Assembly: GCF_013373865.1 (NCBI RefSeq)
Contig: NC_050467.1
Location: 41,233,692-41,297,691 of the forward strand
Direction: 5' to 3'
Length of the DNA: 64,000 nt
DNA from: Monomorium pharaonis
Taxonomy: Eukaryota; Arthropoda; Insecta; Hymenoptera; Formicidae
Part shown: positions 24,301 through 35,400 of the stretch, piece after piece
Layout of the letters: each line of letters opens with the position of its first letter
Numbering within the stretch: the first letter of the stretch is position 1
Program-made: the position numbers and the translations under genes
Notes under the pieces: generated by a model
What the model was told of the DNA's origin: nothing
What the model saw: only the letters and a program-made list of their open reading frames with translations
The model's database searches: none

Positions 24301-27187
24301 TTGATTCGATCCTGTTCCCCTTAATCAAATTGAAAAATTTAGCCAAGTTTACAACTTCCTTTTCTCAGTGTATCATGATAGAGACTTTAAGAGATTTCAC
24401 TCTTAACTACAATATAGTGCCTTCAGGTTCTTTGTAGTATACAATCGCTATTTAGTAATCGACATTAACGCAGTTTTATTTTTTGTTTGCAAATTTGTTT
24501 GGTTTGGCCGACATGGTGCAACTTCCCTCGTTGCGGCGACGATCCCGTCTAAGGTCTACGTATAATTCTTTTTTTTGCAGAGAGAACCTCCCCAATGCCC
24601 TCCTAGACCCGCTTCCTACACCCCGAGCTCGAACAACGAGCCCGTCACGTATGGTAACTCAGCGGCGGTGGCTCTGAATAACTTGGACACCCTGCGCAGC
24701 TACGGCAGCGCGGGCGATGAGCTCGAGAACTTCCCGCCAGATTACCTGCGAAATTTGAATCGCAGTACCCCCGTACCACCCCCGTCCCTGACCCTCGCTA
24801 ACCCGGTCAGCGGAAATGCAACTGGCAGCGATACGGACAGTCTACACAAGCCTACCTGGCAGGAGCAAATGCAGCTGGCTTCCTTCATCACCGATACCAC
24901 GAAAATCAAGAACGGTAAGTTAAACCGTGTCCGCGTCCAGTGAAAGAGGGACCCTCGGGCTTCCGGTAGCTTTTTACTATTGATTTCGCTTGTGGCATGA
25001 TGCGATTGTAAGAGGTGGAGCACTAGGCACATCCTCGTTTTTTATTATCTCTTCTCAGACGAAACTTTTTCCCTTAAATTTTTTTCGCTCTTTTACTCGT
25101 GGTTCTTTTTCTCTCTTTTTTTCTTTTATTGTGATCTCTTCGTCATCCGGCATAACCGATTATTTCTATTCTATTAACACCGGTGTGTTTCGTGTGTTGT
25201 GTGTACTAACAGACCTGAAACGAGCGAGCCCAGTGGTACCAGAGCTGACCACTGGAGGACTTCTATTAAACTCGTCTCGGCGGACGCCTCACGCGATTGG
25301 GTCTTCTATCGCCTCCGTCACGTCCATCGAGGATGATCCTCGCATCGTCGGCGGTAAGTTAAACTAGCTCGCTCATAATGATCCAAGATACAAAGTATCT
25401 TGTAAATCGCGCATCATCTCTTAAAATTTAGAAATACCTAACATATGTTAGAAAGGCGTAAAACAACAATCCAAATGTTAAAAATGTAAAAATATATCAT
25501 TGACGACGGCTATCAGTAAAATCTTGTGAATTTGCCAGAAGTTGCTGTAGCCACAAAGGTGTGCGATCTTAGGATACTCGATCTTAGATACATCTTTAGG
25601 TCTTTGCTTTTCCGCTTGCACTATCTGTCTTCAATCGAGTGCTATTATTATGCTCTCGCACCGTATATCTGCCTCCCACTTTACCGCACATCACTTTGTT
25701 GCATCGCATGTAGCGCGTCGGAGTACAGTCGTTGTCTGCAATGCTTTTAGGGTATCACTGGGACTGCTCAGACTGGGTGAGACCGAGTCAAAATCCCTTG
25801 CCTAACATCACGGAGGTACCCGGCAGTGAAGTCCCAGACTCGTCCAGCTTCCATAGCAATGAGAGTAATGAGTCTAATACTCATCAATTACCAATGAGTA
25901 AGTATGGAGGTGCATGCACATTGATTCACCTCCCTGCATCAGCATGATTAGTGTAATATTGATGTTTGGCAATTTTATTATTTTTACTAATATTATCACA
26001 AGTATATTGAGTTTTATGTTTGAAATAGAAAACTTGTGTTAGATTGTCGCAATAAATCTAGCAATTTTGTTAACACATGTCCTATACGCTTAACATAGAT
26101 TGTAGAATCAAATTGTATATTTAATACCGTCTTAACAATTTAACAATTTTTTATTATAACAAAAGAATTGTGAATTTCAAACAAATTAGTATCATTAAAT
26201 AACCACGTATTATTTACGCATGACGAGAAAAATTCCTTTTAAATTAAAATTTTAGGTTAAAAATTCTAACATATTTAATTTTACAAAAACTTTTCAGTTC
26301 CGTCTCATAGTATAATTATAATACGATAAAATACATAAAAATAATCCTGTTTTGCAACTACAAATTTCTCAAAATTATGATGACATAATTTGACAACAAA
26401 TTCATATTTAAAAAATACTACAGTAATTCTGTAAGTAATATAATAATTCTGTTCTGGTATTTTTTTAAACTATATGTATAATGTATGTATAATATTTTAA
26501 TATCATATGTACATTTTTTATTTTAATTTGTTATTCCATTAATAACATTAATTAAAACATTAATTAAAACAATTATAATACTGTCTTACAATACATAATT
26601 TGACTTTATAGAAATGTAATATTCATAATTCTGTTACAGTGCACGGTCCAGTAGATCCAACAAGGGACATTGAGACCCTAAACGAAGATCAGGAATCTGA
26701 GTACGTCGGTGATTCCGAGTGCGGAACCGAGTTTTCGGAACAGTATCATTGCGCGGAAACGCAACGTCTGAACCCTCTCGACAGCGGTGGTGAGGGTGAG
26801 TACAAGTATAAGAGCTCCGAGAGTTATCTGCGCCATCCAAACTCATACCTACCGCACTATAATATTCACACCGACACCGATAATGAGACGAACCCGCTCA
26901 ATGGCCGTCTCAGTACCCTCGAGTCAGACGAGGAAGAAGACGACGTAGTGCCTTATGGTTTTCCGAGCACCCGCCGGAACCGATGCCACAAGGTGATCGA
27001 AGAAGATGAGATCGGTTCCGTCATCACCACACTCGAGGAAAGGAACTCGCTATTAGGCGCGACCAGTAACAGCGATCTCTCCACGAATCTCTGCGAGATC
27101 GACGATTCTGAGTACGAGATCGCGGATCAGAAAAGCAACGGGCGCTTGTGGCTGTCGGGGAACAGCATCACGCAGACCTCAGTGTGA
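2182..27187 (+). CDS. kug: Fat-like protocadherin (kugelei/FAT1-3 type), 3' part, 17 exons
   Basis: Giant type I cadherin that organises planar polarity and actin at the basal or junctional membrane in animal epithelia (family knowledge). Exons read from the sequence: 2182-2337, 7650-7802, 8310-8523, 9112-10672, 11347-11917, 12190-12361, 12445-12669, 16220-16456, 16580-17632, 18317-18960, 19655-21052, 21165-21302, 21382-24084, 24581-24914, 25213-25353, 25751-25897, 26640-27187. All introns are GT..AG and phases match; the exons sum to 10,395 nt, 3,464 codons plus stop. I count about 23 complete cadherin repeats with DxNDNxP/DRE/DxD calcium motifs, then EGF, EGF, laminin-G, four EGF, membrane helix and a ~390-residue tail. 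The single laminin-G and the tail motif GYHWDCSDW point to Fat-like/FAT1-3 rather than Drosophila Fat (two laminin-G). Fat-like proteins usually carry 34 repeats over about 4,600-4,700 residues, so roughly eleven N-terminal repeats lie upstream of base 1. No start codon or signal peptide is visible. Confidence 0.95.
2338..7649 (+). other. 5.3 kb intron of Fat-like with GC-rich blocks
   Basis: Intron between phase-0 exons. It alternates between GC/CpG-rich blocks (about 2340-4450 and 5160-6880) and AT-rich spacer (4500-5150; 6880-7640). Reading frames of 60-130 codons on both strands in the GC-rich parts arise from low stop-codon density and show no recognisable domain. A GA-rich run (about 5898-5913) and ccggccgg-type CpG clusters near 3043-3060 are present. 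The blocks may be regulatory, but nothing in the sequence proves it. Confidence 0.6.
10673..11346 (+). other. AT-rich Fat-like intron
   Basis: Very AT-rich spacer between exons 9112-10672 and 11347-11917; donor GGTATG, acceptor TTTAG. I see no repeat or RNA structure of note. The introns 7803-8309 and 8524-9111 are likewise plain; the latter has a pyrimidine run (ttcttt repeats) at about 8990-9030. Confidence 0.7.
12670..16219 (+). other. 3.5 kb AT-rich Fat-like intron
   Basis: The flanking exons join cleanly as ...FNTG|VIYVVDELDYE, so no cadherin exon is missing. The intron contains a putative inverted-repeat element at about 14455-14775. Longer minus-strand frames (for example 14964-15278) have no recognisable content. 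Confidence 0.7.
14455..14775. mobile_element. Putative MITE with TIR around GTCTCATATA
   Basis: The left arm (about 14455-14480) contains aatcattgtctcatataag; the right arm (about 14748-14775) contains cttatatatgagacgagtga, its imperfect reverse complement. A related single arm, gcttatacatgagacaatga, lies at about 7411-7430 in another Fat-like intron. The repeated arm plus AT-rich core fits a decayed non-autonomous DNA transposon. Ends and target duplication are not clear. Confidence 0.4.
17633..18316 (+). other. AT-rich Fat-like intron
   Basis: Spacer between exons 16580-17632 and 18317-18960, which join as ...VPWENQLFELFIRAEDKG. Nothing else seen. Confidence 0.7.
19316..19540. mobile_element. 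MITE copy 1 (family with TIR cagctttagccaaaa-type ends)
   Basis: The left end has ctttagccaaaaatattagg and the right end reads, in reverse complement, ...ttataaaaaatattaggc. The internal block gttactgacattatatata (near 19420-19440) is shared with copies at 33824-34058 and, inverted, at 36093-36303. It lies in the Fat-like intron 18961-19654. Size ~225 bp, no ORF, so non-autonomous; the end motif and TA-rich target suggest a Tc1/mariner-type parent (inference). Confidence 0.6.
21382..24084 (+). CDS. kug: Fat-like largest exon: last cadherin repeats, EGF/laminin-G block, membrane helix
   Basis: This 901-codon exon starts in the middle of a cadherin repeat (VLEVHARDNG, DANDNPPLF) and contains the last two repeats to about 22120. 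A membrane-proximal stretch without cadherin signature follows. EGF 1 (22455-22620) has an atypically long loop between cysteines; EGF 2 is at about 22629-22743. The laminin-G domain is at about 22790-23340 (FSGKSYARY, DGQWHEI, FVGCMDDVRI). EGFs 3-6 run from 23372 to 23820, the last with the calcium-binding start DVNECD. The hydrophobic helix is at about 23876-23943 and is followed by the stop-transfer RIRTKRTRTR. Six EGFs with one laminin-G matches the fat-like/kugelei plan. The annotated ATG at 21382 is internal methionine, not a start: the AG at 21380-21381 is a splice acceptor. Confidence 0.95.
24085..24580 (+). other. Intron before the cytoplasmic exons
   Basis: Donor GTATTA after ...NLEVIQ, acceptor tttttttgcag at 24580. 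No supported exon. The introns 25354-25750 and 25898-26639 between the tail exons are also without recognisable content. Confidence 0.65.
24581..27187 (+). CDS. kug: Fat-like cytoplasmic tail, four exons and stop codon
   Basis: Exons 24581-24914, 25213-25353, 25751-25897 and 26640-27187 encode most of the intracellular tail. Notable pieces are a proline-rich start (REPPQCPPRPASYTP), GYHWDCSDWVRPSQNPLPN at 25751 onward, which resembles the conserved YHWDxSDW block of FAT1-3, and acidic serine-rich segments (ESEYVGDSECGTEF; LESDEEEDDV). The protein ends QTSV at 27173-27184 followed by TGA. T-x-V at the terminus fits a class I PDZ ligand; vertebrate FAT1 also ends in such a motif. The small exons in phases that allow skipping (25213-25353 is 141 nt and 25751-25897 is 147 nt, both multiples of three with the same flanking phase) make alternative tails possible, as described for FAT family tails. 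Confidence 0.92.
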
Positions 27188-29620
27188 CGAACGGTGGTGC
27201 CCGAGTACGCGGATAGATTGAAACGCGCGAGAAAAGCGTGTCTCTCCGTTCTGATTCTACGATTGAGACGCGCGAATGTCTGTGAATATGCAATTTTGTA
27301 CATAAAATGTTATATCGCCGTAGAAAAATAAGACAGTCTGTACAGAGGCAGCTATGAAATAAGAGAAACTCATTGTACGAAGCCACCGAGTACATGTTCC
27401 GAACGCAACCGCGCGCGTACGATATATGACATGAAAAATTGCGCCTCAAATCTCCTCCTGCAGGTAGAGTTCAAGCATCAGCGTACTTAATCTTGCAAAC
27501 TAATCCCGCGAATAGTTGTGTATCCTACATTCGCAAGCAGGATATATGTTGCATCATATTGGAATCGAAAACATTTCGAGAGTTTCTGTTCTATTTATTT
27601 TACTATTATCAGATACATTAAGTATGTATGTCATAGTAATATACACATCAAATGCAAAAAATATTCATCCAGGAAAAATATAAAAAAACTAATTTTTAGA
27701 AAGTAAACTTTAACAATTTGTAGCAACGAACATAATATTCCTTAATATTATTTTAACTAAAAAGATGTAATAATGAAATTATTCTAATAAGAGATACTAA
27801 AAAGTTTTATTTGGATGCATAAAAAGTATTCGTATAGTTGAGAAATTTAGCTTCTAAGATTATAATGATTACTTTTGCGAAGCTGTTATTTTCTTATTAT
27901 TTTGTCATTTACTCAGAACCTTAGCAATACAGTCATTTAGAAATTTAAAAGACATCTTATGTGATAAATATCTTAAAAATATCTTTTGAGGTGTTTTTTT
28001 AGATATCAGTAAATATCTTCTAGAAATCCTGTAAAGCTAACTTCAATAAAATCTTTTTAGATAAAGGTGTCTAAAGAGTAGACCTCTAGACATCTAGAAA
28101 TATTTTGAAGATATCATTAATGAAATATTTTTTATATATTTACCTTCATTTGCTAGATTTATTTGTTTAATTTCACACAGATTATGCAACTAATAATTTT
28201 TCGTTCTTTACTTTCTCTAGCTTTGCATTTTGTTTGAATAACACAGTAAAATTGATATTATTAATTCGTCATAATTAGAAAACGTAACGTTCTGTTCTAA
28301 TGTGAATAAGAGAACAAAAGTAATCATGTTCTAAAATCTTAAAAGTTAAATTTTTCGACTGTGACAATACTTTTTTGCCTTAATATATTATTTTTTCATT
28401 TTTTATTATTGTTAGAGTAATTTAATTACTGCATTTTTTAGAATTATTAAAAAAAATAACATTTAGGAATATATCTATTACGTTGTTAATATATTGTTAA
28501 TTAACTGTTGTTTACTTTCTAAAAATATTTTCATATCTTATATGAATATTTTCGCATTTACTATATATAAACGAATATCCAAAATACAGATTGACATAAT
28601 TTTATGGCTTGATAATAGAAAAATAGATATCTGAACATATAATATTGGTACGTTTTTTTATTTTCAAGCCATCTTTTCTCTTCTAATTGCAAGGATCGTG
28701 CAAAATATGCAAGGATGCATTATAATTAAGTTCCTAAAACTTCTTGTAAACTATTGTTTCAAATTAATTTTTGCTGCTTTCCATTTATCTGAAAGTGAGA
28801 CTGAGTCATTCAATAATGTGAGTATTTTATATTTGGATAATGACGTCATTACTCAGTGATTTAAAGAAATATGCAAGTGGTCACGCTTATTTTAATGACA
28901 AAATTATCTCAATATATAACCTCACTTCTAAAGTGAGTATGCAAGACTCAGTAAAGCACACGGTCTTGAAATTGCTCAGATTGTAGGAAAAAACTCAGTT
29001 GAATCTCACTTGTGAGAATGCAAAAGGAACGTGCATTTAACTGAGTTATGACGTCACAAGTGAGAATTATCTGAGTTTTGATGTAAATGAAAAGCAGCAT
29101 TTGTATCTAAATTTTATTTATAAATTCATAAAGTAGTAATCCAAATTTGGGATTCCCATTCTCACTTTTGCACTAAAAAGGTTTCCCGAAAATTAAAATC
29201 TTTGCACGATCCTATTTAATATGCAATGTAAATATGAATTATTTGTTTAATCAAGAAGAAAATTGCATAATTACATATTAGATAACGCTATATACTGCAT
29301 ACATTCTTAATACTATTTTATTTTCGTAACAACTGAAAATATTCTTTTTGACTCTACCCAAGGAGATGAGATTTGTTAGAGAAAAATAAACTATGTGGCA
29401 ACTATGAGGACACGTAAGAAATTATATTGATTAAGAAAAAGGAGAATTCATTACTTGAGAAAAAAATGAAATTAATCACGACCGTGTCGTCAGACCAATG
29501 ATTATTGTTTAAATGACCTATCGTTTAAATTTAACGTATTAATCCAACAACTATAATTCCAGTGCAAAGGATACATAGATATTTATGTATTTTTACTATT
29601 TGCTAACTGACGTTATTTTG
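27188..29620 (+). other. Fat-like 3' UTR and downstream spacer
   Basis: Begins as 3' UTR of the Fat-like gene; I could not find a single convincing AATAAA close to the stop, so the transcript end is unknown. AT-rich after about 27570. A patch at 27950-28110 repeats agatatct/agacatct-type words. The inverted-repeat patch at 28692-29213 is listed separately. Confidence 0.5.
28692..29213. repeat. Inverted-repeat element bounded by aggatcgtgcaaa
   Basis: A perfect 13-bp inverted repeat (aggatcgtgcaaa at 28692-28704; reverse complement at about 29201-29213) bounds 520 bp. Inside, short words alternate in both orientations: GTGAG/CTCAC, ACTCAGT/ACTGAGT, and two TGACGTCA cores near 28842 and 29050. 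The nested symmetry suggests a foldback or MITE-like element. No ORF of note. Confidence 0.45.
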
Positions 29621-29630
29621 ATTATGTAGT

Positions 29631-30352
29631 ATTGTGTGCGAGCTTCAGTGTAAACGCGAGCTTCATATTAGAAGAAATCAATATATCGATCGCCGATGTC
29701 AGCTGACGGTCGTGGTCATCGCGTTGGGTTTGCGTCGTATTCAGACTGGAGTGGATCGGCATGCCCCGGGCTCACCGATTGCAGGATATTTGAATTCCTC
29801 AGCGTGCCATTCTCGGCGACCGTTTGAACGACATCGGGATGTCGAGTTTCTTCACTATGTCGTACAGCATACGCGGTGGCATCCCGTACTTTCGCGCCGC
29901 CGCGAGGCTGTTCATCCTGCCCCTCACAGCGGCGCGATCCCGAACAGTCTAATTATTAATATTTTAATCAAAGATAATTGAACTGAAGAAATTTCGTACA
30001 TTAACAATTGAGTTGCATAAGTTAAATATTGAGCAAAAAATTTGGAATCAGAAAGAATCGGAAAGAAAAGAAGTCAGCGTCTTGAAAGCTGTTCTCTTTG
30101 ATCTTGCTTGATGACTTGATGATGAAAATGTAGCGCTTTCCGCGCCGCGCACTCCCGAGCACTCGACCGCACGGGCACGCACGAGATAAGATAGCACGTT
30201 TCTTTAGAGAACGAATTTTATTTATTTACTTATTTTTTACTCCAACTTCATTACAAAGCGATGATCATGACCGTCAGCTGATATCGGCGATTGATATATT
30301 AATTTCTTTTAATATGAAGCTCGCGTTCACAATGGAGCTCGCACACAACAGT
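29631..30352. mobile_element. Non-autonomous DNA element with ~95 bp terminal inverted repeats
   Basis: The left arm (about 29632-29726, starting ttgtgtgcgagct) and the reverse complement of the right arm (about 30255-30350) match at most positions over ~95 bp, including cgcgagcttcatatta and cagctgacggtc. The ends abut TA on both sides. The ~530 bp core has no transposase; the plus-strand frame 29634-29981 starts inside the left arm and is not protein-like. This looks like a MITE or solo deletion derivative. Confidence 0.7.
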
Positions 30353-30359
30353 ATAAATG

Positions 30360-32440
30360 AGAACCGAAGGACTACTTAATGATGCATATATTAAGTAACA
30401 AGTAGTGGAGATTAGCGTGTAAATCTGTAAGTAAATGGACTCTAGTGAAAAAAGAAAAACAGCCTCCTTCGCGTTACGGAGCGCGGTTACATGTGCGCGA
30501 CACACGCTGTGCATGTGTTTATTGCACAGATTATAATAGTTAAAAAAAATATATGAAATATTTTTACTGTGATGATAATAATGTTTATACGACGATCAAA
30601 TACTATGACTTGTATCATAATAATTGCAATGTTAATTACTCAGCGTTTTATAACAAATTTAAGAAAGAAAAGAAGGAAGAGTGATGAAAGAGGCGACATC
30701 CTCTTCCACGTAATATGTAAGCTAAGTCAACGTTCCGTTTATTTAACTTTCTTTTTCCTTTTATCTCTTTATTCGTCAGTCACCATCAGTACGACCGATA
30801 AATTTGCATACATGGTGCTACTATTTACATCACGCTTTATCATCTATTTACTATCTTTAATAAGACTGCTCAGAGGCGCGAGGTGATTCACTTCTTCGTG
30901 CCCCTTACCAATCTGCCATTCGCATCTCATATATTCATCATAGAAACCTTCATATAATATATAATACTTTTTAAAACTGCCAATTAATTCTTAATGCCAT
31001 ATAAGCAATGCACTTTCTTATAATTTGTATAAAGGAGATAGAAGAATCAAGGAACAATCTATTTACGCGTCTAAGGTTTTTTAATCATTGTCACTTCCAT
31101 TTAGAAAATACTTTTCATCAATGATATATATTGTATAACGGCAGCTTATTTGGGTGAGGTATACATACATTCTTTTATACGTGTAGAATTTTGTTGAGAA
31201 ATTCGATCTTATGTTCCTGTTCTGTAAAGGATGCCACTTATCCTACTTGTGTGTCTAGTAGGATAACATTAGCGAATCATAATAATAATAATGCTAAACA
31301 GGGTGATTTTTATGTTGACCAAGAACAGAAGCATCGTCTCTCGTCCTTATAAGTTAATAAAATTGGGTGTGCTTCTACTTTCTGAAATTTTAGAAGATTA
31401 TTAATACAATAAAACGTTTATTTAATGAAATTTTTTAATGACTATATTTAAAAAATCGCATACAAAAAAAGATTTAAAAAATTGATTCTACTGGTTGCAA
31501 CAATAAAAATTCATTAAAAATAATATAAAATTTCAGTAATATGAAGCACAAATATTAGATAAACATTTAGATAAATTTTATTTAAAAAAAAAGAAACGAT
31601 GAAGCACATTGGTCAAAGACTGTAAAGTAGTAGATATGGATGTAACAGCGGACTTTTTATAAATAGCGTAGAAATCGTTTAATGATCTTACAAAAATTGC
31701 CCGTCTTTTAGAATTTTTCAATTGATGAAATAGTAACATTAAAAGTAATAATTATTAACTTCTTTTATAGTTATGTAGTACAAAATTGATTAAAAGCATA
31801 TTACAAATGGTTTGTACATATAATTTTCAGTAAATTATTTATTGCTTCAGGCCTACTTACTCGCGAGTTATGTTCTCGAAGAATTAAAAGAGAGAGTGTA
31901 AAAAATAAATAATTTTATCGAATAACATTTTATATATAAAATAATTTTATAAAATTATTTATTGTTTGCCTCAAACAGTTTGAATGTACATTTTTGTGAA
32001 CCATAGAACTGTGACAAGAAAAATATGGGAAACATGGGTACAATTTCTAAATTCGCCATAACATCTAGCCCTGCTAATAGAATACATATCGATATCATGA
32101 AATCTTTTAAGAAAACGAGGAACTTGACTTGTTATTATTGTAAGGCTATAATTAATTTGTACAAGATCAACCTATTGTAATAAAGAAACCAATCTTGCCT
32201 ACAATAAGTTGTACTTTATTCGCAATTATATCGTTTCCTTAATAAGAATTTATTAAATAATAAACAGATAACTTATTGATATTTTTTGTCATATTTCAGG
32301 ATATTCAATGTTCTTCTGTGACATGAAGAAGCAAAGAGAAAGTTACATATACACAGATAAAAAGAATCTTTATTTCTAAGTAAATCATAGAGTAGTATTG
32401 ATTTATCCATATCCGATGCTTGATTTTTTTTACCTTTTTC
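30360..32440. other. AT-rich intergenic spacer between Fat-like and TRAP1
   Basis: No supported gene. The plus frame at 30569-30886 is hydrophobic but lacks any recognisable signature or splice support. A short hairpin with an 8-bp stem (atcctact / agtaggat) lies at 31240-31264. Confidence 0.5.
32369..32374 (-). terminator. Poly(A) signal AATAAA for TRAP1
   Basis: AATAAA on the minus strand about 70 nt past the TRAP1 stop codon, in a position expected for the cleavage signal. Confidence 0.55.
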
Positions 32441-32444
32441 TATC

Positions 32445-35400
32445 TTAATATTTTTTCAATGCTAAGGTAAGTAATTCATTCATTGGTGTCAATAATATGC
32501 GCGGATCTTCAATTAGCCCAGCTCCAACCATAGCACCAGTGAATAACTACAATGATAAATAATTTGTCGTGATAACTCATTTAAAAGATCAAATATTTGA
32601 ACATTTTTTTTATTACAACATACCTGTTGTATCAATCGATCGGCTAATTCGGTATCCGTAGTTGTTATCTTACATAACTTTTTGATGAGAGGATGATTCG
32701 GATTTATCTCGAAACGCGGTTGTAGCATGGAATATCGCATTTCCTCGTTCATTTGATGACTCTGCATGCGAATGAACTGCCTCGCGCTTGCCATGTCTTG
32801 AACAGTCACGACACAAGGATGTGACTCCAAACGATTTGTCATCTTGACGTCGTACGCTTTCTTGTCAAGAATCTTCTTCATATAGTTTACGAGATTATCC
32901 AGTTCATCTTTATTTATAATACCTATGTCAAAGAATATAATTATGTTTAAAATTATATATATCAAAATTATTTTTAAAGTTCTAATTAATCCATAAAATA
33001 TCACACCTCCATGCAAAAAAGACAACAGTTAAAATTTTATAAATTTCATATTATTTCATATATGTTGTATGCTCTAAATATACTATCCTTCAATCAAAGA
33101 GAATTAATACACAAGTAGAATTCTAATTAAAGAATTTTTTATGGAAAAATGCACGAATTAAGAAGAGTAATTTTTAGGCTATGATATAACACTGTAATAA
33201 TAAAAAAATTAATATCTTCTAAAGAACTTGAAACGAGCAATTTATGACTTCTAAGTTATTTAATTTACGTTCGATACTGTCACAAATAATTTTAAAAAGG
33301 CAATTTTTTCCTTTTAAATAAAGGTTATTCTGATTTGTATCACTTTTCTTATGAAAGTTGTAATATATAAGATTTATACCTAAATTTTCCGGTTTATTTG
33401 CTTCTGTATCATCCCGCATTTCTTTCTCCACGGATGTCAAAAAATTAGATTTGTATTGTCTCAAATGCATTAATACTAATTCATCATATGGCTCATAACA
33501 GAACAAAACTTCGATATTTCGTTTTTTTAAAGATTCATAGTATGGCGATTGCTCGGCCAGAGTTCGGCTGTAACATAAATTTGATGATCTCTTGCAGATT
33601 ACTGGTTAACGTTAACATGAATTATTAAAACTACATTTCACTGTACCTGGGTGCCGACAAATAATATATGTCCTTTTGATCTTTAGCCAAACGGCTGCAA
33701 TATTGCGGCAGACTGACTAATTCTCCCGGAGCAGCAGCAGAAGATTCAAATCGCAAAAGTTTGCCTATATCTTCCTACAATAAGATATGAAATTAATAAA
33801 TCATTATATTTTATAGATTCTCTTACAGCTTTAGTAAAAAATATTAGGGATTTATATTTTTCTAAAATTATTTTAATAGGATTTCTTTGTCTATTATTTT
33901 CTCTCTCTCTCTCTTCTCTATTAGTTACTGACATTATATATAAGTTTAAAGCAATCTTAAAACAAAGGCTAATTTATATTTTGTTTAAAATCTCCAGTAT
34001 AAAATTAAAAATATATTAAAAAATATAGGTGCTAATATAATTTTGGCCAAAGCTGTACGTAAAAAGTAATTAATTACCTTCTCAGACTGATCATTACTAG
34101 TTACAATGCCCTCCTTTAAAAACAAGCCATAAGCTTTGTAAAAGTCGTTATATTCTTCCGGTTGCTTTGTAGATCGCTCGTGTAGGAATTTTAATATACG
34201 TGCGGTCAATACATTTCGCAATTTCCTATCAAAATAACATTTTATTTATATATTGTATATAGTAATAAATAGTATAAATATCAGATATTAATTCTTACCC
34301 GATTAATGTGCTATTTTGTAAAAGTTCGCGACTTAGATTTAATGGTATATCTTCTGAGTCTACCACCCCTTTTATGAAACGTAACCATTTTGGTAAGATA
34401 TTTTCTGCTTTGCTTTTAATTAGAATCTTTCGGTTATAGAGTGACACTCCACTAGTAGCGTCTCTCGCCAGATCGAACAATCCAGGTTTTTCCTCCGGAA
34501 AATATAACAAAGCCTTGATACTCAGTGGCACATCCGTCGAATAATGTAGTATAAATCTTGGCGAGTCAATACAATTTCCTACAAATCGGTAAAATTCTGC
34601 ATGTTGCAACGGCGTGACATCTTTCGGGTCAAACATCCACAAAGGCTATAAAAAAAAGTATCTTTTTTTATAATAAATTAGAAATAATGTTAGAGAGAAA
34701 AAAAACGATTAACGATACCTGAATTGTATTGACTCTCTTTCCATTCAAAAAAATAGGACTTCCGACAAAATTACTATATTTGTTGATAATACCTAAATGG
34801 ATTGTATACAATTTATTAAATTATTAAATGCATATAAAATAACAAATGTGTGAATACTCTTATCGCTCAGTGCACTTACGATTGATAGTATTCTCATCAC
34901 TAAATTCTCGGCTATCCGGCTTCAAATGTATAACAATTTTTGTGCCCGGCTGCACACCATCTGCATTTGAAATCTCAAATGTACCCGATCTATACATAGA
35001 AATATTATTTATAATATTATCGTTTATAATAGATTTAACTATACTAATAATATCAGTAATATATGTAAAGAATAATAAATATTCTTTATTCTCATTACTT
35101 ACCCATCTGAAGTCCAACAAAGACCTTCTGCATCTCTTGCAAAAGATTTTGTAAATACTTCCACTTTATCAGCAACCATGAAGGCACTATAAAACCCAAC
35201 CCCAAATTGTCCAATAATTTTGGAAGTATCACTGGAGTTTTGTTCTTTCAGTTTTTCTAGAAATGCCTATAAAATATGTAGAGAAATGTTTTATTTATAT
35301 ATATATATAATAAACATATATTAATTTACTTTTATTTAGTTTATTCATTTTACTTTTATTACTTATTATTTACTTTTTAAAATATTATATAAATACAATT

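Noticed and set aside
25537..25560. 20-nt microexon between a TTTGCCAG acceptor and a GTGTGC donor in a Fat-like tail intron
   Set aside because: Including it would break the reading frame into the next exon.
29634..29981. 115-codon plus frame
   Set aside because: Begins inside the left terminal inverted repeat of a MITE-like element; no transposase motif.
30569..30886. 105-codon hydrophobic plus frame
   Set aside because: AT-rich spacer giving Ile/Phe/Leu codons; no splice or family support.
31240..31264. 8-bp stem hairpin as an RNA gene or terminator
   Set aside because: Too short and isolated; expected by chance in AT-rich DNA of this length.
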